A DNA stretch of 55,346 bases from Bacteroidota bacterium (GTDB lineage Bacteria; Bacteroidota; Bacteroidia; UKL13-3), in assembly GCA_027491355.1 (NCBI GenBank), contig JAIXWI010000043.1:1-55346 (forward strand), in the 5' to 3' direction. How positions within the stretch are numbered: position 1 is the stretch's first letter; each line of letters opens with the position of its first letter. A program made the position numbers and the translations under genes. Below are positions 19,573-29,709 of this stretch, piece by piece. Under the pieces are notes generated by a model that saw only the letters and a list, made by a program, of their open reading frames with translations, was not told the origin of the DNA and did not search any database.

Positions 19573-19976
19573 AGAAAATTTTTGCATTTGGCCCTGCAAT
19601 TGTGTGGGCGTTTTTTATTCTGGTTGGTTGTATTGTTAATGTGAGTCAGTTTCCTAAAGTTCACTTAAATTGGTTCAGTTTTGGCATAGACAAACTTGCC
19701 CATTTTGTACTTTTTGGAACGCAAGCATTGTTACTCAATATTGCTTGGGTTCATTTACAAAAAAACAAAATTTGGTATGGCATTGGGGCCCTCATAAGTG
19801 CGGTATATGGTGTTTTGATTGAACAATTACAAGGCTCTTTTTTTATATACAGAACCTATGAACTAGAAGACATGTACGCCAATTGTCTTGGCGCATTTTG
19901 TTACAGTCTTGGATTGTTTGTATTTGATAAATACTTTAAAATGGCAGTTGCCAAGTTTTGGCCGAGTCGAATGTAA
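19566..19976 (+). CDS. VanZ-family membrane protein
   Basis: 136-aa protein with four hydrophobic helices in the VanZ arrangement. Family marks are [10 protein letters not shown] near residues 40-49 after the first helix and [22 protein letters not shown] near 85-106, ending in the conserved acidic Asp and Asn of the ED..AN segment. VanZ gives low-level teicoplanin resistance in enterococci; the role in Bacteroidota is unknown. It probably starts with GTG at 19566, overlapping the pgk stop by 7 nt, so it is likely translated after pgk. Its last 41 nt overlap the convergent menC gene. Confidence 0.82.
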   Translation: MLKKIFAFGPAIVWAFFILVGCIVNVSQFPKVHLNWFSFGIDKLAHFVLFGTQALLLNIAWVHLQKNKIWYGIGALISAVYGVLIEQLQGSFFIYRTYELEDMYANCLGAFCYSLGLFVFDKYFKMAVAKFWPSRM

Positions 19977-20973
19977 GTAAACCCGCAGCAGCCGTAAAAG
20001 GTGACTCAAAATTATTGGTATACAAACTGCCAGTTCCTAAACCTTGAGGAATAGTGGTACAGGTGCTACTACACCATTGTGCTATTCTGTTGAGTCCTAT
20101 ATTTGATTCCAATGCTGAGGTTGCCCACCAACCTTTATTGTAATGATGCGCCAAACGTATCCACTCATTGGCATTGGTAATTCCGCCTATGAGTGTCGGT
20201 TTTAAAATCAAGTAATCGGGCATACAGCTTTTCATTAACGTATTGCCTTCTGACCAAACATCTATGCCAATTAATTCTTCATCCAAAGCAATTGGAATGG
20301 CACTTTCCTGAACTATAGTTGCCATAGCATCCCAGTTACCTTTTGGAATAGGCTGTTCAATGCTATGTATTTGGAAATGACTCAATGCCTCTAATTTTGT
20401 TACTGCATCTGAAATAGAAAATGCACCATTGGCATCTAACCTGATGTGCACTTTACTTGCATCATATTGCTTTCTAAATTGACTGAGCATGCTACACTCT
20501 TGCTCAAAATCCAATGCACCAACTTTGAATTTAATATGTGAATAGCCTTGCTGTGCCTTTGCAATTGCCTGCTCAAACATTTGGTCTATTTGATTCATCC
20601 ATACCAAACCATTAATAGGAATAGGTACTCCTTTTACCCAATTATTGGGTTCAAATAATTGACGACCTCCATTGTGAAAATCTGCAATGGCTGTTTCTAA
20701 ACCAAAATGCAATGCTGGCCATGACTCTAATTCTAAAGATTTTAATGGTTTGCCTTGAGCCAGTTCATTCAAACAAAATTGTAAATGTGCTTCAAATTCA
20801 GGAACAGCATCTATACTTAAACCTGCCAGTGGAGAGGCTTCGCCTATTCCTCTTTTTGTTCCGTCTGATACTTGAATCAAATAAGCAATATGTGTATGAA
20901 TAGCCCCTCTTGATGTTCGGGCATCAAACGCAAACTGAAGGGGATATTTGGTATAAGAATATATTAAATTCAT
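19936..20973 (-). CDS. menC: o-Succinylbenzoate synthase (enolase superfamily)
   Basis: 345-aa enolase-superfamily enzyme, most likely dehydrating SHCHC to o-succinylbenzoate in menaquinone synthesis. The active-site pattern is HIKFKVG (KxK base), RLDANGAF, SIEQPI and ALDEELIG (the three metal-binding acids), and LILKPTLIGG (second Lys). The assignment over dipeptide epimerase rests mainly on context: its ATG overlaps the menA stop as ATGA. I chose the ATG at 20973; a TTG two codons upstream is less likely. The 3' end overlaps the VanZ-like gene on the other strand. Confidence 0.85.
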   Translation of the reverse strand: MNLIYSYTKYPLQFAFDARTSRGAIHTHIAYLIQVSDGTKRGIGEASPLAGLSIDAVPEFEAHLQFCLNELAQGKPLKSLELESWPALHFGLETAIADFHNGGRQLFEPNNWVKGVPIPINGLVWMNQIDQMFEQAIAKAQQGYSHIKFKVGALDFEQECSMLSQFRKQYDASKVHIRLDANGAFSISDAVTKLEALSHFQIHSIEQPIPKGNWDAMATIVQESAIPIALDEELIGIDVWSEGNTLMKSCMPDYLILKPTLIGGITNANEWIRLAHHYNKGWWATSALESNIGLNRIAQWCSSTCTTIPQGLGTGSLYTNNFESPFTAAAGLLTFDSAKTWQLPF

Positions 20974-21881
20974 GACCAAAAGAAACCTGCATATAGAGAA
21001 ATGGCCAGTAGAAATGTACTCAATGAAAGTTGTTTGAGCAATGGGTCAAAGTCTTCAGGTAATTTACATTTACTGATTTTCCAAATATGTATAATGAATG
21101 CAACAAAAGGTAATACCAAATAAGCACTATCAATGCCTGATTTTTGTGCAAAATAACTACAACTTACCATTGACAATATGATCAATACAAAATGGTAACG
21201 TTTTGCCATGCTTAAACCAATGCGAACGGCTATAGAAAATTTACCAGCCAATTGATCTGCTTCAATATCTCTCATGTTATTGATATTTAAAACTCCAACA
21301 GCTAACATACCAAAACATACTGCAAGCCAAACAGCTTCAATAGCCACAACTCCAGTTTGTAGAAAAGCTGTCCCAAATACACCCAATCCACCAAAAAAAA
21401 CAAATACAGATAAATCGCCTAAACCTCTGTATCCATATGGCCTTTTACCATTGGTATAATAAATGGCTGCAGCAATTGCTAAAATACCCATACCCAAAAA
21501 AACAAGAGCTGCTGTAAACCCTATGAAAGGGTAACTACTGAACAACAATGAAATGCCTGAAAAGAAAGCAAGTACAGCAACAAAAAATAAAGCTTTCTTC
21601 ATTAAATTGGCACTGATTTGACCACTCTGAACGGCTCTAGATGGGCCTTTTCTTTTGGCATTGTCTGCTCCATGTATGCTATCGCCATAGTCATTGGCTA
21701 GGTTCGACAAAATTTGCAAAAACAAAGCTGTTAACAATGTAAAAAAGAAAACTGTTGCATCTAAACTGTTGTGCAACTCTGCAATCAAAGTGCCAGCAAA
21801 CACACAAGAGAAAGATAAAAATAAGGTTCTTAACCGAATAGCTTTCAGCCATATTTTAAAAGTGGTGCTTGATTTTTGCAT
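20970..21881 (-). CDS. menA: 1,4-dihydroxy-2-naphthoate polyprenyltransferase
   Basis: 303-aa UbiA-superfamily membrane prenyltransferase that attaches the polyprenyl tail to DHNA, giving demethylmenaquinone. The first aspartate-rich motif is LANDYGDSIHGADNAKRKGP near residues 62-81, and the second is NINNMRDIEADQLAGK near 199-214; both bind Mg2+-diphosphate. About eight to nine membrane helices are expected. The first-motif form is typical of MenA. It is the upstream partner of menC, with a 4-nt overlap, and lies 10 nt downstream of the O-methyltransferase gene, so the three probably form one operon. Confidence 0.92.
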   Translation of the reverse strand: MQKSSTTFKIWLKAIRLRTLFLSFSCVFAGTLIAELHNSLDATVFFFTLLTALFLQILSNLANDYGDSIHGADNAKRKGPSRAVQSGQISANLMKKALFFVAVLAFFSGISLLFSSYPFIGFTAALVFLGMGILAIAAAIYYTNGKRPYGYRGLGDLSVFVFFGGLGVFGTAFLQTGVVAIEAVWLAVCFGMLAVGVLNINNMRDIEADQLAGKFSIAVRIGLSMAKRYHFVLIILSMVSCSYFAQKSGIDSAYLVLPFVAFIIHIWKISKCKLPEDFDPLLKQLSLSTFLLAISLYAGFFWS

Positions 21882-21891
21882 AAATAATTAC

Positions 21892-22536
21892 TTATCGTTT
21901 TCGAATCAAATAAAGTCCATCGCGAATGGGCAACAATACTTTTTCAATGCGTTCATCAGCTTTAATTTTCTCGTTAAAGGCATGTAATAATATGGTATCT
22001 TTATCTGTTTGTAATGCTGCTTCATCTACTACTTTACCACTCCACAAAACATTGTCTACCAAAATAAATCCGCCTGGTTTGAGGTGATCCATAACCAAAT
22101 CAAAATATTTGGCATAACTTTTTTTATCGGCATCAATAAATACCAAATCAAAATGTTTTGGTAAGGTTCTGATAATTTGGTAAGCATCTCCAATGATCAA
22201 TTGGATGTTGTTTTCTAAACCTGCTTCTTTAAAAAAATACAGGGCTTGGTTTTCAATTTCTGGATTCACATCAATGGTAATGAGCTTCCCGTTTGGAGCC
22301 AAACCTTCTGCCAAACAAATGGCAGAATATCCTGTAAAGGTTCCTATTTCTAAAACATGTGTTGGTTTGAGCAAGTGACTAATGGCGGCTAACACTCTAC
22401 CTTGTAAATGTCCACTGAGCATACGAGGCTGCAATACGTTTGCATGTGTATAACGGTTCAATTGTTTGAGCACGCTCGATTCTTCCGAACTGTGCTGTTC
22501 ACAATACTCATGTATTGAATTGCTTGTATTGTCCAT
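21892..22536 (-). CDS. Class I SAM-dependent O-methyltransferase (CCoAMT type)
   Basis: 214-aa O-methyltransferase of the caffeoyl-CoA/catechol O-methyltransferase family. SAM motif I is VLEIGTFTGYSAICLAEGL near residues 61-79, followed by LITIDVNPE. FDLVFIDADKKSYAKYFD carries the metal-binding Asp and catalytic Lys of the family, and ILVDNVLWSGKVVD is the next metal-ligand segment. The natural substrate in Bacteroidota is not known; catechol-type molecules are expected. The start codon lies 3 nt after the sprA stop, and the gene is followed by menA-menC. Confidence 0.9.
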   Translation of the reverse strand: MDNTSNSIHEYCEQHSSEESSVLKQLNRYTHANVLQPRMLSGHLQGRVLAAISHLLKPTHVLEIGTFTGYSAICLAEGLAPNGKLITIDVNPEIENQALYFFKEAGLENNIQLIIGDAYQIIRTLPKHFDLVFIDADKKSYAKYFDLVMDHLKPGGFILVDNVLWSGKVVDEAALQTDKDTILLHAFNEKIKADERIEKVLLPIRDGLYLIRKR

Positions 22537-22539
22537 TTT

Positions 22540-25500
22540 TTATTGAATGGTATAACGTAATGAGAATCCTCCGCTTGTAATAATTGTAGGGAAAGAATTT
22601 GAAGTAAACGGATTGGTTTGTTTGCGGTCGTAAAAAATTCTGAGCATCAGCTTCTCATTGATCATGTAATCAATGGTTGGTTTGATGCTAATAACCGATT
22701 GTCCTAATACCGGATCATTGCTAGGCCTATCTAAATTTCTAATTCTTGTAATGTTTTCTCTAACAGAAATATCTAGTCTGAAGTTGATATCATTGTCAAG
22801 TACCAGTTTTCTGCCACCCGTTCTAAAAGGTAATTCTAATTTATTGGTTTTGTAACCTATACCAAACACAAATTCAGAACCTTTTTGTTCACTCACTTGC
22901 CTATTGCCTATGGCAAAATTTAAGGTTCTGTCTAAATTGTATTTGAATGTAGTAGTTAAATTATTCACCAAAGTAACGTCTATCCCAATCAATGGCCCAA
23001 ATCTTTCAATCAAAGAAATATTACGGATTACAATATTGGGTAAGTAATCTGAACTTTGCGCAAAATTTCGCATGGTATCAACTACTGTTTGAAAACCTGC
23101 AATTGAATAAGAACTTTGGTAACCATGTTGTAGGTTGATATTTGAAACATGTTCCTTTAAAAATTCAAGTTTACTCAAACCACCATAGGTAATTCTCCAA
23201 TTGGGCAATGGGAAATTATGGAAAGGAGACAAAGCATAACGCTCTGCTGATTGACCACTGTATGCTGCTAAAAACGCAGGAATCAAAACATCTTGATTGA
23301 ACTTACCCAAACCTGGGGGGAAAGAATCGTTCAAACCCAGAGGTAAACCCCTTTCGGCTGCCAACCTTTTTGCAATGGTAATTCTATTGGCTGCAAACTG
23401 TTTAAAAACATCACTCACGCCCTGGTCATCTTCTTTTGAAAATGCAGTATTGATCATAATGAAACTGATATTGTAATTACCCGATTCCATAGCAGGGCCA
23501 AAGTCTCTGTAGGTATTGCTATCTTCATCATACCTAAAGAATGCTGTTAAGTTTTTCGAATAGCTTTTGCTTGCAGACAATTCAATTCTAAAATCTGAAA
23601 TGGGTTCAACCAAAGCCCTGGCGTTCATATTTTCTTGGTAATTCATTAGGTATGGATTAACCACTCGTGGGTCTTTGCTGACCCATTTGTTATCTGCAGC
23701 TCTAAAACGGTAGCCCGGGTCTTGTATTCCAAGTATAAAATCCCAACCTGGTGCACCAAGATCTGCGTTCTGTCCTAAATAACCTGGCCTTGGGTTAAAA
23801 CCTGGTAATTGTGTACCTTGAGTAATGCTATAAGAGCCACTCATGTTTTTAACCGATGTTATAAATTTAACAGGAACACTTAACCAAAAAGGCACAGCTT
23901 GCGATTTTGCTGGTGCAGCTTTGTCTGTTTTGCCTTCTCCCTTTTGGGCATTTCCTTTAGAAGACTGATTGTTGGATCCTGCTCCTGGAGTAAGTACTCT
24001 TCTGAATAAACCAACCTTGTTATAAAGTTGCACAAAATTCATATTCAAGTTCCATTGATCCTGTCTTGAATTTTGAATGGTATTACCCAAACTATCTGCA
24101 GCAGGTGGCGCTTGTAACCATTGGTAGTTAACTGAATAACTATAACTGAATTGGGTAATCCAACTCATGAATGGCAATTTATTGATTGGGATATTGTAAT
24201 TGAGTCGAATATTTTGATCAAATTTGGTTGTACGTCCTCCATTCCAGAAATTTTTATAGATACTATCCCTTTTCTCTGGAGTGTCATCAGCTATTCGGCC
24301 TGATGGTTCATCTATTCTCGCATCAGCAGTTGCATTGTAATCAATTTTTACATTTCTAGTTAAATCATACCTGAATTCATAATAACGTTTAGTGGTAAAC
24401 ATCTTATCATACATTACAGGTAAACTTTCTGTTCTGGTATCATTGATTCTATTCAATAATTCACCGTACCTCCTGTCTGCCTCAACGCGCATTCCAATCA
24501 TGGCCGGCATGATATTAAAGTTAAATTCTTTGATCAAGGTCAAATAACTTGATTTTATAAATTTAAAAGGCTCTATGGGTTTATTGGTAAACGTGTAATT
24601 GTATGTTGCAATACCTTTGTATAGCTGAAGCCAATTGTATGACAATGTTTGGTTTCGTCTAAAGGTTTCGTTGAAAGAAAAAGTAAAACTCAAATTTTCG
24701 ATGTCCCAAGGCATCGCTTTTTTTGTGCCACTTCTGTTTTTTCTGACATTCGTAAAATTGAAACCTCTTCGCATGGTATAATCATCAGCAGCTCGGCTAA
24801 TTTGCTGAATTCTTTCGGGATTAGAGGTTTCATCAATTTCTTTTTGAAGTTGTGTATCTGGGTTCAAGGGGTTGTAAAAAGGCCTGATTAAAGTTGTTCC
24901 GTACGAAAAGAAAAAAGGAATAGAAATGCCGCTTTTCATTGGAAAAAATTTACCTAATTCGAAATTGGTTTGTAAATCGTATTGGTAATCGTCGCTCATG
25001 CTTCTATCGAGCAATTTTTTATCAATACCACCCCAACCTACACTCTTGTACATTCCAGTAACTTGTACGTTTCCAAAATCTGCTAATTTAGCTTGTAATT
25101 TACCTGTAGCAGCATCACCACCTCTAGTACTAAAATCAGTTAACCTCAATTCATTGAACCAAACCTCTGAACATTTTGGCAATCCATCATCAGTTGTACT
25201 AGAATTACTCAATCGTTTTGGATTCCTAATACCCACCATAAACACCCTAACCTGACTGTAATCAGGCTGACCAACCACTGTATAATTTGCGTTGCCTACA
25301 GGCCTTGAATACCTACCTGAAAAAGCAAAATTGGCGTTATTTCTGGCAATTTTAGTATTAATCATTTCCTCTAAAACAACATTCAGCTCATTCTCAGAAG
25401 GCCATATTGCCGACGGATCAGAAACATTGTTTTCTGTAAATGTGAGCGGAACTTCATATTCATAATAGTTGGTGGTTAAATCTGTACCAAATCTTAAGAA

Positions 25501-28500
25501 TGCTACCAATTCACCTTGTTTTAGTTTGTCTCTACTTTCTGCATGCACAAACATGCGAAGACTACCATACTGTCTTAAATCAACTGTTGTGTTTTTAAAA
25601 ACTGCTCTTGCATCTCCATCTTTTAAATTGCAAGTTAAAACACTCAACGATTGTTCATTTTGTTGAATTGGGTTGGGTGAACTGAAGTCAATTTCGCGCA
25701 AAATACCAGGTGGCATGGTATATGGAATTGGAACCCTTTTGCTGTTTTTTTCAATGTTCACAGTTGAAACTACAAATTGCGTATTGTCTGTTGGATCTAT
25801 TGGTTTGTGCTCACCTCCAGTTTCAAGACTGTTTAAATATTTTCTCCAATCAGCTCTAACCAATTGTAAACTTGCAAAACGCATATTGGTTGGTTCACTA
25901 AAACCATGCATGAAAAGGCGAATGAAACGAATAGATTTAAAATCAGAAATATCTCCAACTTTTCTTTCAAATTCACGTACTGGAATTTTTAATTGGTACC
26001 ATTTTTCGGGGGCATAATCACCGTTAATAAACCTTGCATTGGCTGTAAGTGTATCAGTTACATAATTTTTTCCGATAACAAAAGCATCTCTGCTGACTTC
26101 AATTTTATATTGAAAATAAGATTCAACATCATTTACAGTATAATCTCTATTCAAATCTTCATTATCTGGAACATTGGTAGCTGCGGTTGGATATTGTTCA
26201 GGCGATTGGTCTACTGTTGGGGAATTACCTTGGTGATTGTTGAATTTCTTGTAACGGTCTACTACACTTAATTGATTGTTATCATAATCTGTTCCTAGGT
26301 AATAATGGTAATTGTCATTAGATGGATCTTGAAGTGCCTGTTGATACACTGCAGAACCTGTTCCAAAACGTGCAGCAATTTTTTTCAAGTATGAATTATC
26401 AAAAAAGCTACGCTCTTCCACATCATCCAAACCGTCTAGTCCAATGTCTTGTGTTTGTCTGACATTAGGCTCTGCATCAAATGCATAATTGATTACCGGA
26501 GCCCTTGGTACTTTACCCCATATGGTAGAATCAGCCAATGATTGTTGCTGTTGTGTTTTATTTTTAGGCAAACCATTTTCAGCTGAACGTCTTCCATCCT
26601 TCAATACATCCTCCGATATGTTTCCTAAATTCAAATACAAATATCCTTTGTCTGTACTATTAGGTTTGTCAGCGAATGGATCCATTACCCATAGTTCAAT
26701 ATAATCTATGTTTGCTTGTTCAAAATCGTTTTGGTCAATTTTTCGCATGATTCCAGCCCAATTATTGGACGGATTTTTTAAGCTTCCATCTTCATTTAAA
26801 TCTTCGATGCTGTAATTATAAGGGCCTTTTTCTGAAGGGAAATAAGCCAAATCTAGGGTTGGTAAGGTGGTAGGTAATCCTTGTTGAATTTGCTTACTTG
26901 GAAAAACATCCGTTTGTAACACTTCTCTAACCTTATGACTAGACATGGCATCTGGGTCGGATTTCAAATGAGAAGGAGTAAACGCATCATTTCTATAAAA
27001 CGTTGTTGCAATAGTATACCAAGCTAAATTAGCGCGTTTGAAACCATAGTCTAACTTATTAAGTGTATTACCCTCCGGAAACAAATCGGGTTGACCTTGA
27101 GGAGTACTTGCCAATGCCCAAGTGTTTCCCATTCTCAAATCGAATGGTGTTTCTGCACCTTCAAAATCATCAACATAAGCAGTTCCTTTTTGACTCAAAG
27201 AACTCTGAATGCCGGGAATTAGTCTGGCATACTCACCAGCAACTGTTATGGTAGATGTTTCTTTGGTTTCAATAAAAGGCAATTTATCTACCATTTTTGT
27301 CAACAACCTAGAGTTGCGTGTATAAGCTCCGTCAAAACCTACCACTAAATTTGAAATTGGCTCCTCTCCTATGTTAACTTTTGGGGTCAAAGGCCTTTCG
27401 GTCATAAACATAAATGTTGAGCCCAATACCAAATCTTTGCTGTGTTTGTAATCGAAACGTGCGCCCATCATACTGCGCTGTTGCACCTGAAAAAGGTTGT
27501 TACTTTCTGAAGAAACTCTGATGATTGCTCCTGAATTCAGTAAGGCAGCATTGACAATTTTAACCCTACCTAAGTTGTAATCTACAATGAAATCTGAATT
27601 CTCTACCAATTGCGCTCCATTAGCTGTTACCCTAACTGAACCCCTTGGCACATTTGTGGAACCCAAAGTTATTTCATTGGTACTTGAACCTTGGTAACTT
27701 CCTCTTAAGAAAAATTTATTGAATTGGGGTTGTTGTACAGCCGAAAACCTTGTTGAATCATATAAAGAATAGAAACAATAATAATTGGCTAGGGCAGCAT
27801 CTTTTTGGAATTTTTGTTGTAAATAAGTACCAAATGGTTCAGTACTTGGCAAGAATATTCTTCCGGTTTGTGAATTGACAGTAACACCCTCAATGAAGTC
27901 AAACAAACCATCCGATACTTTTTCTTGTTGTGTATTCAGTTGATCTAATTGAAATACATTGAGCAAAGGGATACCCGTTAACAACGGTTCATTTTTAACT
28001 GGTAAATAGTTTAAATCAGCACCTGAAGGGTCATCGGCATAAACAATATTGAGCTTGAAATCTTTTTGTTGAATCTGAAATGCCCCTAATGAATACACAT
28101 TTTTCATCATCAAGTCCCACATTGGTAAATCAGGTCTTTGAGAAGGACCTTTGATCATTTTCAAAAACATGATTTCAGGTACAGCCGTATTTCGAGGAAC
28201 ATCTAAACTAAATTCTCCTACTTTAAATGGAATACCATTGATTGTTCCCTCATATGCTACTGATAGCACATCGTCATTATTGAGTGCTTGGTTCAATGAA
28301 ATATAACCTAAGCGTTGATTGAAACTAAATTCATTGGGTCCTAGTTGACGAGCAAAATTGATAATTTGGTATTGAGTAATTGGCAACAACTGGGTTTGTG
28401 ATTCGTCGGCCTTTAGTTGATTTTGTATTTGATAACTTGCCCTCAAAACGCCTGCTTTATTGGCATCGCCATTCCCATTTAAATATTGATACAAACTGTT

Positions 28501-29694
28501 AACTTCATTTCCTAAACTTCCTCTTGAAGCATTAATTGACCAATTTTTATTATCCCTTTTATTTGTTTCGCTTAAGTCGGAAAAACCAATTACATCTCTT
28601 GATTGTTCAAAAGAACCTGTTCTGTTTGTAACCCAAACCTCAACCCTTGTAATGACTACCGGTGAACCAATAAAAGGTAAATTACTCAACCATTTTTCAT
28701 AATTATCTCTGAAGTAATGCGACAAGAAATAATGCCTATTCATGTCGTAGTTATCACCCTGAATATCAAACCTAGTTGTTACTGAACCACCTGCCAATTC
28801 TGTTTCTTGGGTTTTTCCTCTTTGTTGAGAAACAACTCCTGTAACAGTTAACTTACCAAACTGAAAAGTACCTTTTACACCAAACAAACTTTGACTTCCC
28901 TGAATCAAAGCTGATTGCAATGGGAGTCCAACATTTCCTAACTCAATTTTTTTGATGATATCATCCTCTTTTCCTGCATAATCGAGTTTCATTTGATTTT
29001 CAAACTCAAAAGTTGCTTCAGTATCATAATTGAGGTTGAGCCTCATTTTTTCACCAATGGCTCCACTTACGTTCAATTGAATTTTTTGTCTAAAATCAAA
29101 CTGACCTGTACTTTGCTGTCTCAAAGAAAAAGCAGGGTTGCGAACTGTATTGAAATTTCCTGAAAAAATTAATTCTGCAGTTCCTCTTGGTTTGATATCG
29201 ATGATGCCATTTCCAAAAATACGATCTATTACTTTGTTACTGATATTGAGTTGAGGTATGATACCAGTACCTCTGGTAAAATTTTGTGCTTGTGCTCTTT
29301 GTCTAAAATATGCTGCGTTATTGAGTTTACTTTCTTTTTTGAATTGCTCACTCACCTTGATACTACTTGGCAACTTATAATCAGCCGAACCAATCTTTGA
29401 TGAATACTTGTAATCCATCTTATCTGGGTCTAACTCAAATTTCTGTTTGATATTGGCTGGATCACTTAAATCTAAAGGATGTTTGGGGCCATACAATTGG
29501 TAAGACTTTTTGTCCTTTATAGGATAGGGTAAATCTGCTTTGCCAGTATCAACTTCTTCTGAATCAGGTACTAAAACATAAAAATCGGGCAATAGCTTTG
29601 TATGAGCTAGGGGCAATGAAGACCATGCCAATGTATAAACAAAGGCAAAAATAACCGAGAGGTTTATATAAAGACTTTTTTTACTACTGTACAA
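22540..29694 (-). CDS. sprA: T9SS outer-membrane translocon SprA
   Basis: 2,384-aa protein that forms the very large outer-membrane barrel through which type IX secretion substrates leave the cell; in gliding Bacteroidota it exports SprB-type adhesins. The N-terminus (KKSLYINLSVIFAFVYTLAWSS) is a signal peptide. The rest is rich in alternating beta-strand sequence with many aromatic strand ends, and finishes GGFSLRYTIQ, typical of barrel closure. Length matches SprA/SovP (about 2,300-2,500 aa). The frame has no ATG until about residue 93 and a stop lies 15 nt upstream at the end of ruvA, so it must start with TTG at 29694. Neighbouring ruvA is a frequent arrangement in the phylum. Confidence 0.95.
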   Translation of the reverse strand: MYSSKKSLYINLSVIFAFVYTLAWSSLPLAHTKLLPDFYVLVPDSEEVDTGKADLPYPIKDKKSYQLYGPKHPLDLSDPANIKQKFELDPDKMDYKYSSKIGSADYKLPSSIKVSEQFKKESKLNNAAYFRQRAQAQNFTRGTGIIPQLNISNKVIDRIFGNGIIDIKPRGTAELIFSGNFNTVRNPAFSLRQQSTGQFDFRQKIQLNVSGAIGEKMRLNLNYDTEATFEFENQMKLDYAGKEDDIIKKIELGNVGLPLQSALIQGSQSLFGVKGTFQFGKLTVTGVVSQQRGKTQETELAGGSVTTRFDIQGDNYDMNRHYFLSHYFRDNYEKWLSNLPFIGSPVVITRVEVWVTNRTGSFEQSRDVIGFSDLSETNKRDNKNWSINASRGSLGNEVNSLYQYLNGNGDANKAGVLRASYQIQNQLKADESQTQLLPITQYQIINFARQLGPNEFSFNQRLGYISLNQALNNDDVLSVAYEGTINGIPFKVGEFSLDVPRNTAVPEIMFLKMIKGPSQRPDLPMWDLMMKNVYSLGAFQIQQKDFKLNIVYADDPSGADLNYLPVKNEPLLTGIPLLNVFQLDQLNTQQEKVSDGLFDFIEGVTVNSQTGRIFLPSTEPFGTYLQQKFQKDAALANYYCFYSLYDSTRFSAVQQPQFNKFFLRGSYQGSSTNEITLGSTNVPRGSVRVTANGAQLVENSDFIVDYNLGRVKIVNAALLNSGAIIRVSSESNNLFQVQQRSMMGARFDYKHSKDLVLGSTFMFMTERPLTPKVNIGEEPISNLVVGFDGAYTRNSRLLTKMVDKLPFIETKETSTITVAGEYARLIPGIQSSLSQKGTAYVDDFEGAETPFDLRMGNTWALASTPQGQPDLFPEGNTLNKLDYGFKRANLAWYTIATTFYRNDAFTPSHLKSDPDAMSSHKVREVLQTDVFPSKQIQQGLPTTLPTLDLAYFPSEKGPYNYSIEDLNEDGSLKNPSNNWAGIMRKIDQNDFEQANIDYIELWVMDPFADKPNSTDKGYLYLNLGNISEDVLKDGRRSAENGLPKNKTQQQQSLADSTIWGKVPRAPVINYAFDAEPNVRQTQDIGLDGLDDVEERSFFDNSYLKKIAARFGTGSAVYQQALQDPSNDNYHYYLGTDYDNNQLSVVDRYKKFNNHQGNSPTVDQSPEQYPTAATNVPDNEDLNRDYTVNDVESYFQYKIEVSRDAFVIGKNYVTDTLTANARFINGDYAPEKWYQLKIPVREFERKVGDISDFKSIRFIRLFMHGFSEPTNMRFASLQLVRADWRKYLNSLETGGEHKPIDPTDNTQFVVSTVNIEKNSKRVPIPYTMPPGILREIDFSSPNPIQQNEQSLSVLTCNLKDGDARAVFKNTTVDLRQYGSLRMFVHAESRDKLKQGELVAFLRFGTDLTTNYYEYEVPLTFTENNVSDPSAIWPSENELNVVLEEMINTKIARNNANFAFSGRYSRPVGNANYTVVGQPDYSQVRVFMVGIRNPKRLSNSSTTDDGLPKCSEVWFNELRLTDFSTRGGDAATGKLQAKLADFGNVQVTGMYKSVGWGGIDKKLLDRSMSDDYQYDLQTNFELGKFFPMKSGISIPFFFSYGTTLIRPFYNPLNPDTQLQKEIDETSNPERIQQISRAADDYTMRRGFNFTNVRKNRSGTKKAMPWDIENLSFTFSFNETFRRNQTLSYNWLQLYKGIATYNYTFTNKPIEPFKFIKSSYLTLIKEFNFNIMPAMIGMRVEADRRYGELLNRINDTRTESLPVMYDKMFTTKRYYEFRYDLTRNVKIDYNATADARIDEPSGRIADDTPEKRDSIYKNFWNGGRTTKFDQNIRLNYNIPINKLPFMSWITQFSYSYSVNYQWLQAPPAADSLGNTIQNSRQDQWNLNMNFVQLYNKVGLFRRVLTPGAGSNNQSSKGNAQKGEGKTDKAAPAKSQAVPFWLSVPVKFITSVKNMSGSYSITQGTQLPGFNPRPGYLGQNADLGAPGWDFILGIQDPGYRFRAADNKWVSKDPRVVNPYLMNYQENMNARALVEPISDFRIELSASKSYSKNLTAFFRYDEDSNTYRDFGPAMESGNYNISFIMINTAFSKEDDQGVSDVFKQFAANRITIAKRLAAERGLPLGLNDSFPPGLGKFNQDVLIPAFLAAYSGQSAERYALSPFHNFPLPNWRITYGGLSKLEFLKEHVSNINLQHGYQSSYSIAGFQTVVDTMRNFAQSSDYLPNIVIRNISLIERFGPLIGIDVTLVNNLTTTFKYNLDRTLNFAIGNRQVSEQKGSEFVFGIGYKTNKLELPFRTGGRKLVLDNDINFRLDISVRENITRIRNLDRPSNDPVLGQSVISIKPTIDYMINEKLMLRIFYDRKQTNPFTSNSFPTIITSGGFSLRYTIQ

Positions 29695-29709
29695 AGTAGA
29701 TGTTTCCCA

